Position numbers and translations under genes: made by a program. From NCBI RefSeq assembly GCF_003851045.1, contig NZ_BFBX01000010.1, positions 116,643 to 156,557 on the forward strand: a stretch of 39,915 bases of DNA, read 5' to 3'. Under the pieces are notes generated by a model that did not search any database, was not told the origin of the DNA, and saw only the letters and a program-made list of their open reading frames with translations. Shown one piece after another: positions 1 through 8,942 of the stretch; position 1 is the first letter of the stretch, and every line of letters starts with the position of its first letter. The stretch is from Paenibacillus sp. 598K (GTDB lineage: Bacteria > Bacillota > Bacilli > Paenibacillales > Paenibacillaceae).

Positions 1-24
1 GATTCGGCGGTGAGTGGCGCAACT

Positions 25-42
25 TGTGCGATATTTCGCACA
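25..42. other. Short inverted repeat near window edge
   Basis: A perfect 7-bp inverted repeat (TGTGCGA, 4-nt loop, TCGCACA) lies in the otherwise featureless first 86 bases. It could be an operator or a weak hairpin belonging to a gene outside the window. No T-tract follows it, so it is not called a terminator. Nothing else is seen in 1-86. Confidence 0.25.
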
Positions 43-80
43 GACCGGGGCGATATGGACGGTTAGTGTTCTAGTATACA

Positions 81-117
81 AAAGCAAAAGCCGAGCGGGA
101 ACATGCCGCTCGGCTTT
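81..117 (-). terminator. Intrinsic terminator of the GxGYxYP-family gene
   Basis: A 12-bp perfect stem (arms 87-98 and 106-117, 7-nt loop) lies about 60 bp past the stop codon of the minus-strand secreted protein. Read on the minus strand, the stem is followed by CTTTTGCTTTTGT, an acceptable U-tract. The plus-strand side has only a short T run, so minus-strand termination is favoured. Confidence 0.8.
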
Positions 118-177
118 GTTGCGCTTAGCTACCTTTCCGACTTAGCTCCCTCTCTAATCGTTCAGCGCCCAGACGTC

Positions 178-3100
178 TCAGCGCGTCCGCACGACCTGGA
201 TCGCGTTGACGGCTGCGGCATCGGCGAGTGCGCTGAAGTCGATGTCGAGGACGCCGTCCGTGACGTCGAGGTTGCTAAAGGTGTACTTGCGCGCCTTATC
301 GTGTCCCAGCGCACCCGTATAGTTGTCATAACCCGCCAGCATGTTGGCGCCTTCGATATCTACATTGAAGATGCGCATCCCCGCTGCGTTGAAGTGAATC
401 TCTGCGAATTCCAAAATGACGTTGTACGTGCCGTTCGGTACATTGAACTTGTAGGAGAAGGGCTGGCCGCCGCTGCCGAAGCGCTGCGTCCGGTACAACG
501 CCTGGTCGCTCGTCCCGGATATCGTATCCGTAGTGGAGCCGACGGCTGTCGTGGCGCTCGTATATCCCCATGTATTGCTGCCGGTATAAGGTTGATCCGC
601 TGCCCAGACGCGTCCTGCGCTATCGGTGTAGGCTGTCGCAGAGCCGACATTGACCCGCTGCTCGTAGCCGTCAACGACCGTGATGGTCCAGGTCTTGAGC
701 TCGCCGAAGGTAGCGACGCCATCCTGGATCATCCCGGCGCTGAAGGTATAGGTCCCCGGCGTCGTCGGCGCCTCGATGGCGAAGCTGAAGCTCTTCCGCT
801 GGCTCGGCATCACCGTATCCGAGTTGGTCAAGAAGATGCGCTGATTGGTCGGACTCAAGCTGTAGCCGCCGGTGCCGTATTCGCTCCAGACGAATGCATT
901 GGCAGGACCGGCATACAGTCTGTAGTTCGCTGCGCTAGTCCATGCGGTGGCTCCTGCGTTTTGAACCTCCAGATTCAGAGCGGCCTTGGTTCCTGCCGCC
1001 ATCACAGTCGGCACCTCCCATGCCGCGAACTTGGCGTCGCGCGGCTCGGCTACGCGGAGAGTGAACGTCTTCACCGTGCTGAAGCTTGAGCTGCCCTTAC
1101 TCAGTTGCGCCGAGAGCGTATAGTTGCCCGGGGTGCTCGGCGCAGTCACGAAGAAGGAGAAGGTCTTGGCTTGCTCGGTTCGGATACGCTCGGTTGCGCC
1201 CAACTGGACGCTCTGATTGGTTGCGCTGACGCTCGTGCCCCCGTGAGGGAAGCCGCTCCAGATCAACTGATTCGTACTGGCGCTCTTGAGCGTATACTGG
1301 CCGGCGCGCGTCCAGTCGTTCGACCCCGTATTGCGGAAGCCGATCGAGACCGGGACGATATCGCCGGGCGCAACATAGGCCGGAATATTGTCATAGAAGC
1401 TGACGGCGTCGTCGGCCGCCGCGCCAGCCGGGGTGACCCGGATATCGTAGATGCCCTTATCGCCGAAGGACGCGACGCCATCCTGGATCATCTGGACAGC
1501 CAGGCTATAGACGCCACGCGTGCGCGGCGCTGCGATAGAGAAGCTGAAGGTCTTGCTCGTCCCGGGCGCGATGCTGTCCGTCGCGCTCAGGAACACCCGC
1601 TGATCGCGGACGCTGTTGCTGTATCCGCCGCTGGCAAATGCGCTCCACGCCACCTGGTTGTCCGCTGGAATAGCGGCCAGACGGAAGTTAGCGGCAGGCG
1701 TCCAGGTAGCGGTGCCGATGTTCTTGACGGTAACTGCGATGGTGGACACCTGCTCCTCCGTCATGACGGAAGGCACGGTGACAGCCGTAATCCGCGCGGC
1801 CTGTGCCGGCGCAGGGACGACCTGGATCGTCTGCTTGCGGTTGTCGCCGAAGCCCGCCACGCCATCCCGGATCATTGACGCGCCGAACAGATAATTGCCC
1901 GGAGCGGCAGGCGCTTGCACCTGGAAGGCGAAGGTCTTAATCTGCTGCGGCTCGATGTGATCAGTCGCTGCCAGATACACCCGTTGATTGTTGGAAGCCA
2001 GGGCATAACCTCCGTCCTGGAAGTCGCTCCATGCAAGCGTATTGTCCGTCGTCGCGGCCAGGCGGAACAGATCCGTTGCGGTCCAGGTTGCGCTGCCGAC
2101 ATTGCGGACCGTGACGGATGCCGTATACTTCTCCCCTGCGATCATCTGCTCGGGTAGCTGAAGGTCGAGGAGGATCGCGTCGTTCGCCACGTTGCCCTTG
2201 ACCTTTTGACGGATCAGCGAAGCGTAGGCGTACGGGTCGACCGCCTCGTATTGATACTCCGGGTGCTCGGCCTGGATTTTTTTCATGACCTGATGGATAT
2301 ATTCGGTCGAGGTGAAGGCTGGCTTGATGTAGAGAAAGTTGGGCGTTGCCCCCGGGCTCGGCAGAGCGGCAGTCGCGTTGTAGATATGGGCGGCTTGTGC
2401 TTGCACATCGTTGGTGGCGATCGGTACGTTATCGTTCATCACGACCATGTTCGTGCTCCGTACATCTGGCTTGGGCGAGCGGAGATTGGGATTGTAGAAC
2501 AGCGACAGGTCGTTGGAGAAGTAGCGGTACACCTCCTCCGAGGAGGGAGTGACGACACCGGCATTGCCATTGAGGACAAAACCTGACATCGTATAGCCGG
2601 TCGAGCGGTAAAGTCGCTCGTTCCAGCCCTTCCAGACAGCGACATCCTTCACATAGTCGGGATTGGCATACCCGCCCGCTCCCGCTCCAGCGACCAGGTA
2701 GTCGCCCGGCGTCGCCGTATCGTACAGATATTGCAGCATATCCCCGGCATTGCGAGTAGCCGGCACGATGTTCCACGCGATCGGCGTCTTGCCCCGGGCG
2801 GGATCGGCGTTCCATACATAAGGGAATTGGTAATGGATGGTGGAGGCATCATGATCGCCCATGCCCCACAGGATATACGTTTTGTTGGCGAGCGTGGGCC
2901 GGCTGCCTGCCGTATGGGCTGGCTTCAGTTGCGTCGCCACCGGAGCCCACCAGTGGATGGACATATTGGCGTCGCCCATCGTATCGAGGATGCTGACGAT
3001 TGCCGCATTGTATTTGGAGAGCAGCTCCACGACCTTCCATTCGCCTTGGAATTCCGTATACGTACCTTTGCCCCCATACGTCGAATACTTGTCCCACCAG

Positions 3101-3999
3101 GGGAAGAAGCCATACACCTCGATCATATCTCGCTGGCCATGCAGCGTATAAGCCGACTGCAGGATAGCCAGGAACGTCTCCAGATCCTTGCCTAGCGTCT
3201 GATTGGGCGCATCGAAGGGGCGCTCGTCGCCCCACGGGCTCAGGTCGAAGACGAAGCCCTTGCGCATGACGAGGATGTCGCGGGCGGCCACATATTCCTG
3301 CGAGTGGGTGGCGGGCAGCCTGGCGTAGGCGTCTTCGATGTAGCCGAGCACGCCGGCATCGGCAAGCCCGCTATCGAGATACTGCTGCTTGGCCCACACA
3401 TAAGCGTCCGTCTTGGCGTTGGGACCGCTGAACTGATCGACCAGAGTGCGCGTAACCGAGAGACTGTTGGGGGCGGCGGTCAGACGGGCATGCAGCCGCC
3501 CGCCTCCCATGACGGCCGGGGTTCGCTCGATGCCGGCGATCGTCGTTGCCACGTTGGCGGTGGCATCGACCTTGGGGTCCCAGAGGACCAGTCCGGCGAG
3601 GTCGCTGCGGAAGGTCTCGACGAGCGCCTCAAGCGAGGGAATCGGGCTCAGCGTATACTGGCTGAGCCATTGCCCGGGCTTGCGGAAGGTCTCCAGCCAC
3701 TTCTCATCGATCTGCATCGCTTGCGTCGGCGTGATGGACGGGGTCTGTACATAGAAGGAATTGTAGACGTACAAACGCGGCCCCTTCTGATTAACGATCC
3801 CTTGCAGCGTGGTGACGAATAGCTTGATATCGTAAGATTCGGCGGTGTTGAACGAGCCGGAGACCTGCCGCAGGTCGAACGTATAAAGGATAGGATAGGC
3901 GGCGGCATCGGCCTGTCGGATCTGCCAGTGGGTCAACCCGGTGAAGGCGAGCGTGAAGATAAGACATAGCTTGAAGAAGCGATTCAAGTTTGTGAACAT
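178..3999 (-). CDS. Secreted GxGYxYP-family protein with four NBR1-like Ig repeats and a C-terminal malectin domain
   Basis: This 1273-residue protein begins with a signal peptide (basic MFTNLNRFFK, hydrophobic core, likely cleavage after the ADAAA motif near residue 33). The ATG has a GGAGGG ribosome site upstream. Residues about 35-600 resemble the GxGYxYP putative glycoside hydrolase family. The signature motif is degenerate here: GAGGYANP near residue 443. Four repeats of about 125 residues start near 613, 736, 863 and 990. Each has a V(R/K)N-G-ATWT core, a GGY...NQR(V/I)(Y/F)L motif and a PG(N/T)Y strand, typical of NBR1/CARDB-like Ig modules. Residues about 1110-1273 (start RVNVG, later YNVILEFAEIHF) match malectin domains, which bind sugars. 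I infer an extracellular or wall-associated carbohydrate-active protein. No enzymatic activity can be assigned from sequence. It diverges from the GH38/ABC operon and shares its predicted regulator boxes. No LPXTG or SLH anchor was seen. Confidence 0.85.
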   Translation of the reverse strand: MFTNLNRFFKLCLIFTLAFTGLTHWQIRQADAAAYPILYTFDLRQVSGSFNTAESYDIKLFVTTLQGIVNQKGPRLYVYNSFYVQTPSITPTQAMQIDEKWLETFRKPGQWLSQYTLSPIPSLEALVETFRSDLAGLVLWDPKVDATANVATTIAGIERTPAVMGGGRLHARLTAAPNSLSVTRTLVDQFSGPNAKTDAYVWAKQQYLDSGLADAGVLGYIEDAYARLPATHSQEYVAARDILVMRKGFVFDLSPWGDERPFDAPNQTLGKDLETFLAILQSAYTLHGQRDMIEVYGFFPWWDKYSTYGGKGTYTEFQGEWKVVELLSKYNAAIVSILDTMGDANMSIHWWAPVATQLKPAHTAGSRPTLANKTYILWGMGDHDASTIHYQFPYVWNADPARGKTPIAWNIVPATRNAGDMLQYLYDTATPGDYLVAGAGAGGYANPDYVKDVAVWKGWNERLYRSTGYTMSGFVLNGNAGVVTPSSEEVYRYFSNDLSLFYNPNLRSPKPDVRSTNMVVMNDNVPIATNDVQAQAAHIYNATAALPSPGATPNFLYIKPAFTSTEYIHQVMKKIQAEHPEYQYEAVDPYAYASLIRQKVKGNVANDAILLDLQLPEQMIAGEKYTASVTVRNVGSATWTATDLFRLAATTDNTLAWSDFQDGGYALASNNQRVYLAATDHIEPQQIKTFAFQVQAPAAPGNYLFGASMIRDGVAGFGDNRKQTIQVVPAPAQAARITAVTVPSVMTEEQVSTIAVTVKNIGTATWTPAANFRLAAIPADNQVAWSAFASGGYSNSVRDQRVFLSATDSIAPGTSKTFSFSIAAPRTRGVYSLAVQMIQDGVASFGDKGIYDIRVTPAGAAADDAVSFYDNIPAYVAPGDIVPVSIGFRNTGSNDWTRAGQYTLKSASTNQLIWSGFPHGGTSVSATNQSVQLGATERIRTEQAKTFSFFVTAPSTPGNYTLSAQLSKGSSSFSTVKTFTLRVAEPRDAKFAAWEVPTVMAAGTKAALNLEVQNAGATAWTSAANYRLYAGPANAFVWSEYGTGGYSLSPTNQRIFLTNSDTVMPSQRKSFSFAIEAPTTPGTYTFSAGMIQDGVATFGELKTWTITVVDGYEQRVNVGSATAYTDSAGRVWAADQPYTGSNTWGYTSATTAVGSTTDTISGTSDQALYRTQRFGSGGQPFSYKFNVPNGTYNVILEFAEIHFNAAGMRIFNVDIEGANMLAGYDNYTGALGHDKARKYTFSNLDVTDGVLDIDFSALADAAAVNAIQVVRTR

Positions 4000-4037
4000 A
4001 AAGCACCCTCCGATACGATGGATTTGTATGCCAGTCC

Positions 4038-4066
4038 AGTATAAGAGAGCGCAGAACGTTCAGACA
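4038..4066 (-). promoter_or_regulatory. Predicted activator-dependent promoter of the GxGYxYP-family gene
   Basis: On the minus strand a -10 hexamer TATACT (4043 to 4038) is preceded by a 17-bp spacer and a very poor -35 (TGTCTG, 4066 to 4061). The paired YesN-type boxes end at 4073, six bases before this -35. The distance from box edge to -10 (30 bp) is identical to that of the divergent GH38 promoter. A weak -35 with an adjacent activator site fits class II AraC-type activation. Inference from sequence only. Confidence 0.5.
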
Positions 4067-4072
4067 TCAAAA

Positions 4073-4103
4073 ATTCTACGCATACGTTTCATTATTCTAC
4101 ACA
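4073..4103 (-). promoter_or_regulatory. Paired 21-bp-spaced boxes, predicted YesN-type operator facing the GxGYxYP-family gene
   Basis: Read on the minus strand, TGTGTAGAAT (4103 to 4094) and TGCGTAGAAT (4082 to 4073) form a direct repeat with a 21-bp period, two helical turns. This suits a dimer of an AraC-type regulator with one subunit per half site. The same box pair occurs at 4168-4198 and 14156-14186. Confidence 0.6.
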
Positions 4104-4167
4104 TTTTGTATCCGCTTACACGGGAGTCGAGGACAAGGGCTTCAAATATGCGGAGTGTATTTCTGAC

Positions 4168-4198
4168 GCTGTAGGATACTAAACGGTTTGTGTAGGAT
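4168..4198 (+). promoter_or_regulatory. Paired 21-bp-spaced boxes, predicted YesN-type operator facing the GH38 operon
   Basis: GCTGTAGGAT (4168-4177) and TGTGTAGGAT (4189-4198) form a direct repeat with a 21-bp period, oriented toward the alpha-mannosidase gene. The proximal box ends six bases before a poor -35 and 30 bp before the -10 at 4228, the same geometry as the divergent promoter. Confidence 0.6.
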
Positions 4199-4204
4199 TA
4201 TGGC

Positions 4205-4233
4205 TGTTTAATTGCGTGGCGGCATCCTACAAT
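4205..4233 (+). promoter_or_regulatory. Predicted activator-dependent promoter of the GH38/ABC operon
   Basis: A -10 hexamer TACAAT (4228-4233, five of six consensus bases) has a 17-bp spacer and a poor -35 TGTTTA (4205-4210). Transcription would start near 4240, leaving a leader of about 80 bases that contains the cre match at 4263-4277. The poor -35 beside the paired boxes suggests dependence on the YesN-type activator. Confidence 0.5.
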
Positions 4234-4262
4234 AAAAAAGTCGATGCAGGCGCGGTTAACGT

Positions 4263-4277
4263 TTGAAAGCGATTGCT
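4263..4277 (+). promoter_or_regulatory. cre site (CcpA catabolite-repression element)
   Basis: TTGAAAGCGATTGCT matches the Bacillus cre consensus WTGNAANCGNWNNCW at every defined position. It lies about 25-35 bases after the predicted start of transcription, where bound CcpA would act as a roadblock. It implies that the mannosidase and importer operon is repressed when preferred sugars are present. Confidence 0.65.
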
Positions 4278-4317
4278 GCCTTGCAGCGCATGTAAAAGCA
4301 TCTTGTCAGGAGGACCC

Positions 4318-6999
4318 ATGACACCGAAAAAAACCTATCACTTTATCGCCCACACCCACTGGGATCGCGAATGGTACATGACCTTTGAGCAATTCCGTTA
4401 TCGTCTGGTTGAATTGATCGACAAGCTGCTCGATCTGCTGGAGCGCGACCCTGCGTTCAAGACCTTCCACCTCGACGGTCAGACGATCGTGCTGGATGAC
4501 TACTGCGCGCTGCGACCGCATCAGCGGCCGCGACTGGAGAAGCTGATTCGCGAGGGGCGAATCCTGATCGGTCCCTGGTATCAGCAAAACGATCTGTATC
4601 TGACGAGCGCCGAGTCGACCATACGCAGTCTGATGGAGGGCATCCGCGCCTCGCGCAGACTTGGCGGAGAGATGAAGATCGGCTATCTGCCCGACCACTT
4701 CGGACTGATCGGCCAGATGCCGCAGCTCTTCCGGGACGTAGGCATCGATAATTGCGTATTTGGCCGCGCTTACGACGCGGGAAAGCACGGCAGCCCGTTC
4801 TTCCGCTGGCAGTCGCCGGACGGCTCCGAGGTGACGGGACTGCAGCTCTATTATTGGTACAACAGCGCTCAGCGCCTGCCTGCCGATCCGGATCGACTGC
4901 GAGCGGTCTTCGATCTGATCCGGACGCGCGAGGAGCGCATCAATCCGACCTCGCATTATCCGATGATGAACGGAGTGGATCATCTCGAAGCGCAGGAGGA
5001 CTTGCCGGAGGTGCTCGAGCAGCTCCGCAGGCTGTACGGAGATGAGATCGATGTGGTGCACAGCACGCTGCCGGACTATGTGAGCGGCGTGCTGCAGGAG
5101 ATGGCAGCGCAGCCGCCAGGGACCTACCCCGTCCTGCGGGGCGAGCTTCGGGAAGCGCCGGAATACAATATCCTGGCAGGCACCCTGTCCAGCCGTCTCT
5201 ATATCAAGCAAGCGAATGCGCAGTGTCATGATCTGATCGAGAAGTGGCTGGAGCCGTTGTCCACCTGGTGCGCGATGCTGGAGCTGGACCGTTGCGATCA
5301 GGACGCGATCGGTTATATCTGGCGGTTATATATGGAGAATCATCCGCATGACAGTATCTGCGGCTGCAGTCAGGACGCCGTCCACGATCAGATGATGGAT
5401 CGATATCGGCGGCTGGAGGAGCTGACCGGCGTCATCATCGAGCGCAAGCTGCAGCGGCTCGCCAGACAGGTGGACGCCCAAGGATACGATCCGGACGACC
5501 AGAAGCTGCTCGTCGTCAACACCTCGCAGTTGGAGGGGGCGGGCGTCATCCGGACGCCGATCTACTTCCTGGCCAATGAATCCGTGTCCTCCTTCGGCAT
5601 CGAGGATGCGGACGGGCAATCGATGTCCTACCGTCTCGTAAGCGAGGAGCCGAGCCGCGTACAAGTGATCAGTCCGATCAACCTGCCTGGCGTCATCGAG
5701 GTCCAGCGCTGCGAGATCGAATGGAGGCCCAGCGTGCCCGCATCGGGCTTCGCCGCCTATCGCGTGCGTCAGCATCGGCCCGGGGCGAGACTGGAGGACG
5801 CGCCAGTGTCGAAGCCGCTCGTGCTGGAGAACGGACATCTGCTCGTCGAGCTGCAAGCCGATGGCACCTTCCATGTGCTGCACAAGTCGTCAGGCCGACA
5901 GCTCCGTCATCAGGGCCGACTGCACAACGCGGGCGATCGCGGCGACCTGTATGTGTTCAAGTCGCTGGAAGGAGAGGCGGCGTCCTGCTGGGACGAAGCG
6001 GTCGAATGGGTGTCCCGGACCGATAACGTGCTGTACCAGGAAGCCGTCTACCGTATCGTATGGCAGCTGCCAGCCGGTCTGGATGCGACCAAGCAAGCGA
6101 TGCTGGCGGAGACCGTACCCTGCGCCTTCCAGGTCGCGCTCAGGCTGGAGGCCGACTCCGAGCATGTGAGCATCCGGGTGCAGCTCGACAATCAGGCCAA
6201 GGATCATCGTCTGCGGATGCTGTTCCCGCTCGAGGAGCCGGCGCGCAAGGTGCTGGCGGGAGGGCAGCTCGATGTCGTGGAGCGCAGATGGGACAGCGGC
6301 AGCGAGTGGGAGCGGGACGCCAACTCGCAGCCCTTCTGGAAATGGCTGGCCCCTGTAGACGACCAAGGCGGCACGGCGATCTTCGCCAAAGGTCTCTATG
6401 AGTACGAGATGCTCGATGAAGGCAGGACGGCAGGCGTGACGCTGCTCCGCTGCGTAGAGACGATCCATCTGCGGGATACGGTCTACATGGAGCAGGACAG
6501 ACAGCCGAAGGCCCAGTGCATCGGGGCGCATACGCTCGAGCTGGCGCTGCGGCCCTTTGCGGAGCTGTCCGCAACCCGGCTCTATCAGGAGGCCGAGCGC
6601 TATCATCAGGGGGTGATGACCGAGCTGCTGCCGATCGATGAGGACAAGTGGAATCAGGGACGAGCCTGGGTGCAGGATACGTCGCATGGCGATCTGTTCA
6701 AGCTGCCCGACCCGAATGCGCACAAGCCTGCGCTGCCCCCCATCTACTGTCCGCTCCGGGTGGAGGGCGACATCATGGTGTCGGCGCTCAAGTGGGCCGA
6801 GGATGGCGGAGGCCCCGTCGTCCGGCTGTACAATGTGGAGTCCCGACCAGTCGAGGCGAGCGTGTCCGCAGCTGTGCCGCTCAAGGGAGCTGTCCGCACC
6901 AATAGCATCGAGGAGCCGCAAGGCGAACTGGAGGCGACAGACGACTGGATCTCGAGCGTCATCGCGGCCAAGACGTTTGTGACGTATAAGCTGATTTAG
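4318..6999 (+). CDS. GH38 alpha-mannosidase, cytosolic
   Basis: Glycoside hydrolase family 38 retaining alpha-mannosidase of 893 residues. The metal-binding N-terminal motif HTHWDREW gives zinc ligands H14 and D16. The motif GYLPDHFG places the predicted catalytic nucleophile at D126. The motif NHPHDSICGC near 341-350 supplies the third conserved block, with H344 the likely further metal ligand. The helical middle domain and beta-sandwich C-terminal region follow in the usual order, and the length is normal for bacterial members such as MngB. There is no signal peptide, so it acts on imported oligosaccharides. The ATG at 4318 has a CAGGAGGA ribosome site; an in-frame upstream TTG has none and is rejected. 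It is the first gene of an operon with an ABC importer, which points to mannosyl-oligosaccharides. The linkage specificity, and whether the substrate is phosphorylated as for MngB, cannot be read from sequence; no PTS gene is nearby. Confidence 0.93.
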   Translation: MTPKKTYHFIAHTHWDREWYMTFEQFRYRLVELIDKLLDLLERDPAFKTFHLDGQTIVLDDYCALRPHQRPRLEKLIREGRILIGPWYQQNDLYLTSAESTIRSLMEGIRASRRLGGEMKIGYLPDHFGLIGQMPQLFRDVGIDNCVFGRAYDAGKHGSPFFRWQSPDGSEVTGLQLYYWYNSAQRLPADPDRLRAVFDLIRTREERINPTSHYPMMNGVDHLEAQEDLPEVLEQLRRLYGDEIDVVHSTLPDYVSGVLQEMAAQPPGTYPVLRGELREAPEYNILAGTLSSRLYIKQANAQCHDLIEKWLEPLSTWCAMLELDRCDQDAIGYIWRLYMENHPHDSICGCSQDAVHDQMMDRYRRLEELTGVIIERKLQRLARQVDAQGYDPDDQKLLVVNTSQLEGAGVIRTPIYFLANESVSSFGIEDADGQSMSYRLVSEEPSRVQVISPINLPGVIEVQRCEIEWRPSVPASGFAAYRVRQHRPGARLEDAPVSKPLVLENGHLLVELQADGTFHVLHKSSGRQLRHQGRLHNAGDRGDLYVFKSLEGEAASCWDEAVEWVSRTDNVLYQEAVYRIVWQLPAGLDATKQAMLAETVPCAFQVALRLEADSEHVSIRVQLDNQAKDHRLRMLFPLEEPARKVLAGGQLDVVERRWDSGSEWERDANSQPFWKWLAPVDDQGGTAIFAKGLYEYEMLDEGRTAGVTLLRCVETIHLRDTVYMEQDRQPKAQCIGAHTLELALRPFAELSATRLYQEAERYHQGVMTELLPIDEDKWNQGRAWVQDTSHGDLFKLPDPNAHKPALPPIYCPLRVEGDIMVSALKWAEDGGGPVVRLYNVESRPVEASVSAAVPLKGAVRTNSIEEPQGELEATDDWISSVIAAKTFVTYKLI

Positions 7000-7040
7000 A
7001 CGATCGCGACAGCGCCAGTAAGACGCAAGGAGGCTAGCAT

Positions 7041-7988
7041 ATGTCGACATCATTACTACCAAGCAAGCGCTTGAAGGAATCGTCCCTGAGCAAGGAGCTG
7101 TGGAATAATCGTTATCTGTACCTGTTTGTATTGCCGGGCGTCGTCTGGTTCCTCATGTTCTGTTACCAGCCGATGTACGGCATCCTGATCGCCTTCAAGG
7201 ACTATGACATTATCGAGGGCGTGATGGCCAGCGAGTGGGTAGGACTGGCGAACTTTAGAGAGTTTTTTAACAGCCCGAACTTTTCGGTCATTCTGACCAA
7301 CAGTATCGCCATCAGCCTGCTGAAGCTGATGTTTGGATTTCCGGCGCCGATCATCCTGGCGATTCTGCTTAACGAGGCTCGCAGCATCGTGTTCAAGCGG
7401 ATCGCGCAGACGATATCCTACCTGCCGTTTTTTGTCTCCTGGGTCGTCGTGGCAGGCATCTGGTACGAGTTGTTCAGTACGGACGGCGGGGTGGTCAATC
7501 AACTGCTCGCGTCGCTGGGTCTGATCGATGAGCCGATCTTCTGGTTTGGTGATCCGGATCTGATCTGGGGCATGATCGTTGCCTCCGATGTCTGGAAGGG
7601 CATCGGCTTCGGGACGATCATCTATCTGGCTTCCATTATGTCGGTCAATACCGATCTGTACGAATCGGCCGTGATCGATGGTGCACATCGGCTCCGGCAG
7701 ATCTGGCACATTACGCTGCCGGCCATCCGGCCGACGATCATCCTGCTGTTCATCCTCAATATGGCGGGCATTCTCGATGCGGGCTTCGAGCAGGTCTATG
7801 TCATGCAGAACCCGATGCTGCTCGACAAAGCGGAGATCATCGATACGTATGTCATGAAGATGGGGATATTCCGGGCCCAATATGAATTGGCGACCGCAGT
7901 CGGGCTGTTCAAGTCCATGATCGGGATGATCGCGTTGTTTACGTTGAACTTTTTAATTAAGAAAACAGGCGAAGAAGGAATCTTCTAG
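7041..7988 (+). CDS. Sugar ABC transporter permease, LplB type
   Basis: A 315-residue inner-membrane permease with about six hydrophobic segments. The EAA loop reads ESAVIDGAHRLRQIWHITLP near residues 209-228; it contacts the ATPase. It belongs to the carbohydrate uptake CUT1 group of LplB-like permeases that pair with YtcP-like permeases and LipO-like binding proteins in Paenibacillus and Bacillus. AAGGAGG precedes the ATG by six bases. It follows the GH38 gene by 41 bases in the same operon. No ATP-binding subunit is encoded in this operon, so a shared MsmX-like ATPase elsewhere is inferred to energise it. Confidence 0.92.
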   Translation: MSTSLLPSKRLKESSLSKELWNNRYLYLFVLPGVVWFLMFCYQPMYGILIAFKDYDIIEGVMASEWVGLANFREFFNSPNFSVILTNSIAISLLKLMFGFPAPIILAILLNEARSIVFKRIAQTISYLPFFVSWVVVAGIWYELFSTDGGVVNQLLASLGLIDEPIFWFGDPDLIWGMIVASDVWKGIGFGTIIYLASIMSVNTDLYESAVIDGAHRLRQIWHITLPAIRPTIILLFILNMAGILDAGFEQVYVMQNPMLLDKAEIIDTYVMKMGIFRAQYELATAVGLFKSMIGMIALFTLNFLIKKTGEEGIF

Positions 7989-8008
7989 GGGGGAAGGGGG
8001 ACGTCAGC

Positions 8009-8899
8009 TTGATTATTTCCAGAGGAGAGAAACTCTTTCAAGGGGTCAATTATGTGTTTCTAACCGCACTCTCCTTCCTGTTTGTTTATCCGTTTTGGCG
8101 GATTGCCGCATTGTCCTTCAGCGAAGGATACGAAGCCTCCAAGGGCGGTATTCATTTTTGGCCCAGAGCCTTTACATGGGATAACTACAAGGCAATCTTC
8201 GCCCGCAGCGATATTCTGGATGCCTATGCCATCACGATCGGCCGAACGCTGATCGGCGCGACGTTATCCATCCTGCTCGTATCGCTGATGGCCTACGGTT
8301 TGTCCAAGAATAGACTGCGCGGGCGGCAGCTCATCAATCTGATGCTGATCGTGACGTTGTTTTTCAACGGCGGCTTGATCCCCACCTATCTTTTGTTCAA
8401 GTCGCTGGGGCTGCTGAACAGCTTTTGGGTCTATGTCGTGCCCTCGTTGTATGGCGCTTCGACAGTATTTATCTTCCGTTCCTTTTTCCGGGCGCTGCCC
8501 AAGGAGCTGGAGGAGTCGGCCCACATCGACGGGGCCAACGATCTAACCGTGTATCTGAAGATCGTCGTCCCGCTGAGCCTGCCGATCTTCGCGACGATGG
8601 GACTGTTCTCGGCCGTTGGCCACTGGAATGACTACATGACCGCGACGCTGTATGTGACCAAGCAGGACCTGATCCCCGTGCAATCCTTGCTGATGAAGAT
8701 TCTCGATCTGAATCGCTCGGGCAAGCCGGGCTCCTCCTTTGGCATGGTCGATCTGGTCAACGGCACGAAACGCACGGTCACCGCGCAGTCGATCAAGATG
8801 GCGACCTTGGTCGTGGTCGTTTTCCCGATCATGTGCGTCTATCCGTTTTTGCAAAAGTACTTCGTCAAAGGCGTGATCATCGGTTCTTTGAAAGGCTAA
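8009..8899 (+). CDS. Sugar ABC transporter permease, YtcP type
   Basis: The second CUT1 permease, 296 residues. It has the typical N-terminus (GEKLFQGVNYVFLTALSFL) and an EAA loop ESAHIDGANDLTVYLKIVVP near 169-188. The start is TTG at 8009, supported by a purine-rich GGGGGGAAGGGGG tract eight bases upstream and by the normal length of YtcP proteins. It begins 20 bases after the LplB-like gene, so the two are translated from one message and should form the heterodimeric channel of the importer. Confidence 0.92.
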   Translation: MIISRGEKLFQGVNYVFLTALSFLFVYPFWRIAALSFSEGYEASKGGIHFWPRAFTWDNYKAIFARSDILDAYAITIGRTLIGATLSILLVSLMAYGLSKNRLRGRQLINLMLIVTLFFNGGLIPTYLLFKSLGLLNSFWVYVVPSLYGASTVFIFRSFFRALPKELEESAHIDGANDLTVYLKIVVPLSLPIFATMGLFSAVGHWNDYMTATLYVTKQDLIPVQSLLMKILDLNRSGKPGSSFGMVDLVNGTKRTVTAQSIKMATLVVVVFPIMCVYPFLQKYFVKGVIIGSLKG

Positions 8900-8942
8900 G
8901 GAATCTTGATATTATAAACCGAATGGAAAGGGTGGTCTTACC

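Noticed and set aside
103..1089. Plus-strand open frame of 328 codons opposite the malectin and Ig-repeat region
   Set aside because: It mirrors a gene with a signal peptide and four clear repeats on the minus strand, has no ribosome site and no recognisable domain; it is a shadow frame typical of GC-rich DNA.
4224..4233. Inverted copy of the YesN-type box (ATTGTAGGAT on the minus strand)
   Set aside because: It has no partner at 21 bp and coincides with the -10 hexamer TACAAT of the GH38 promoter, which explains it better.
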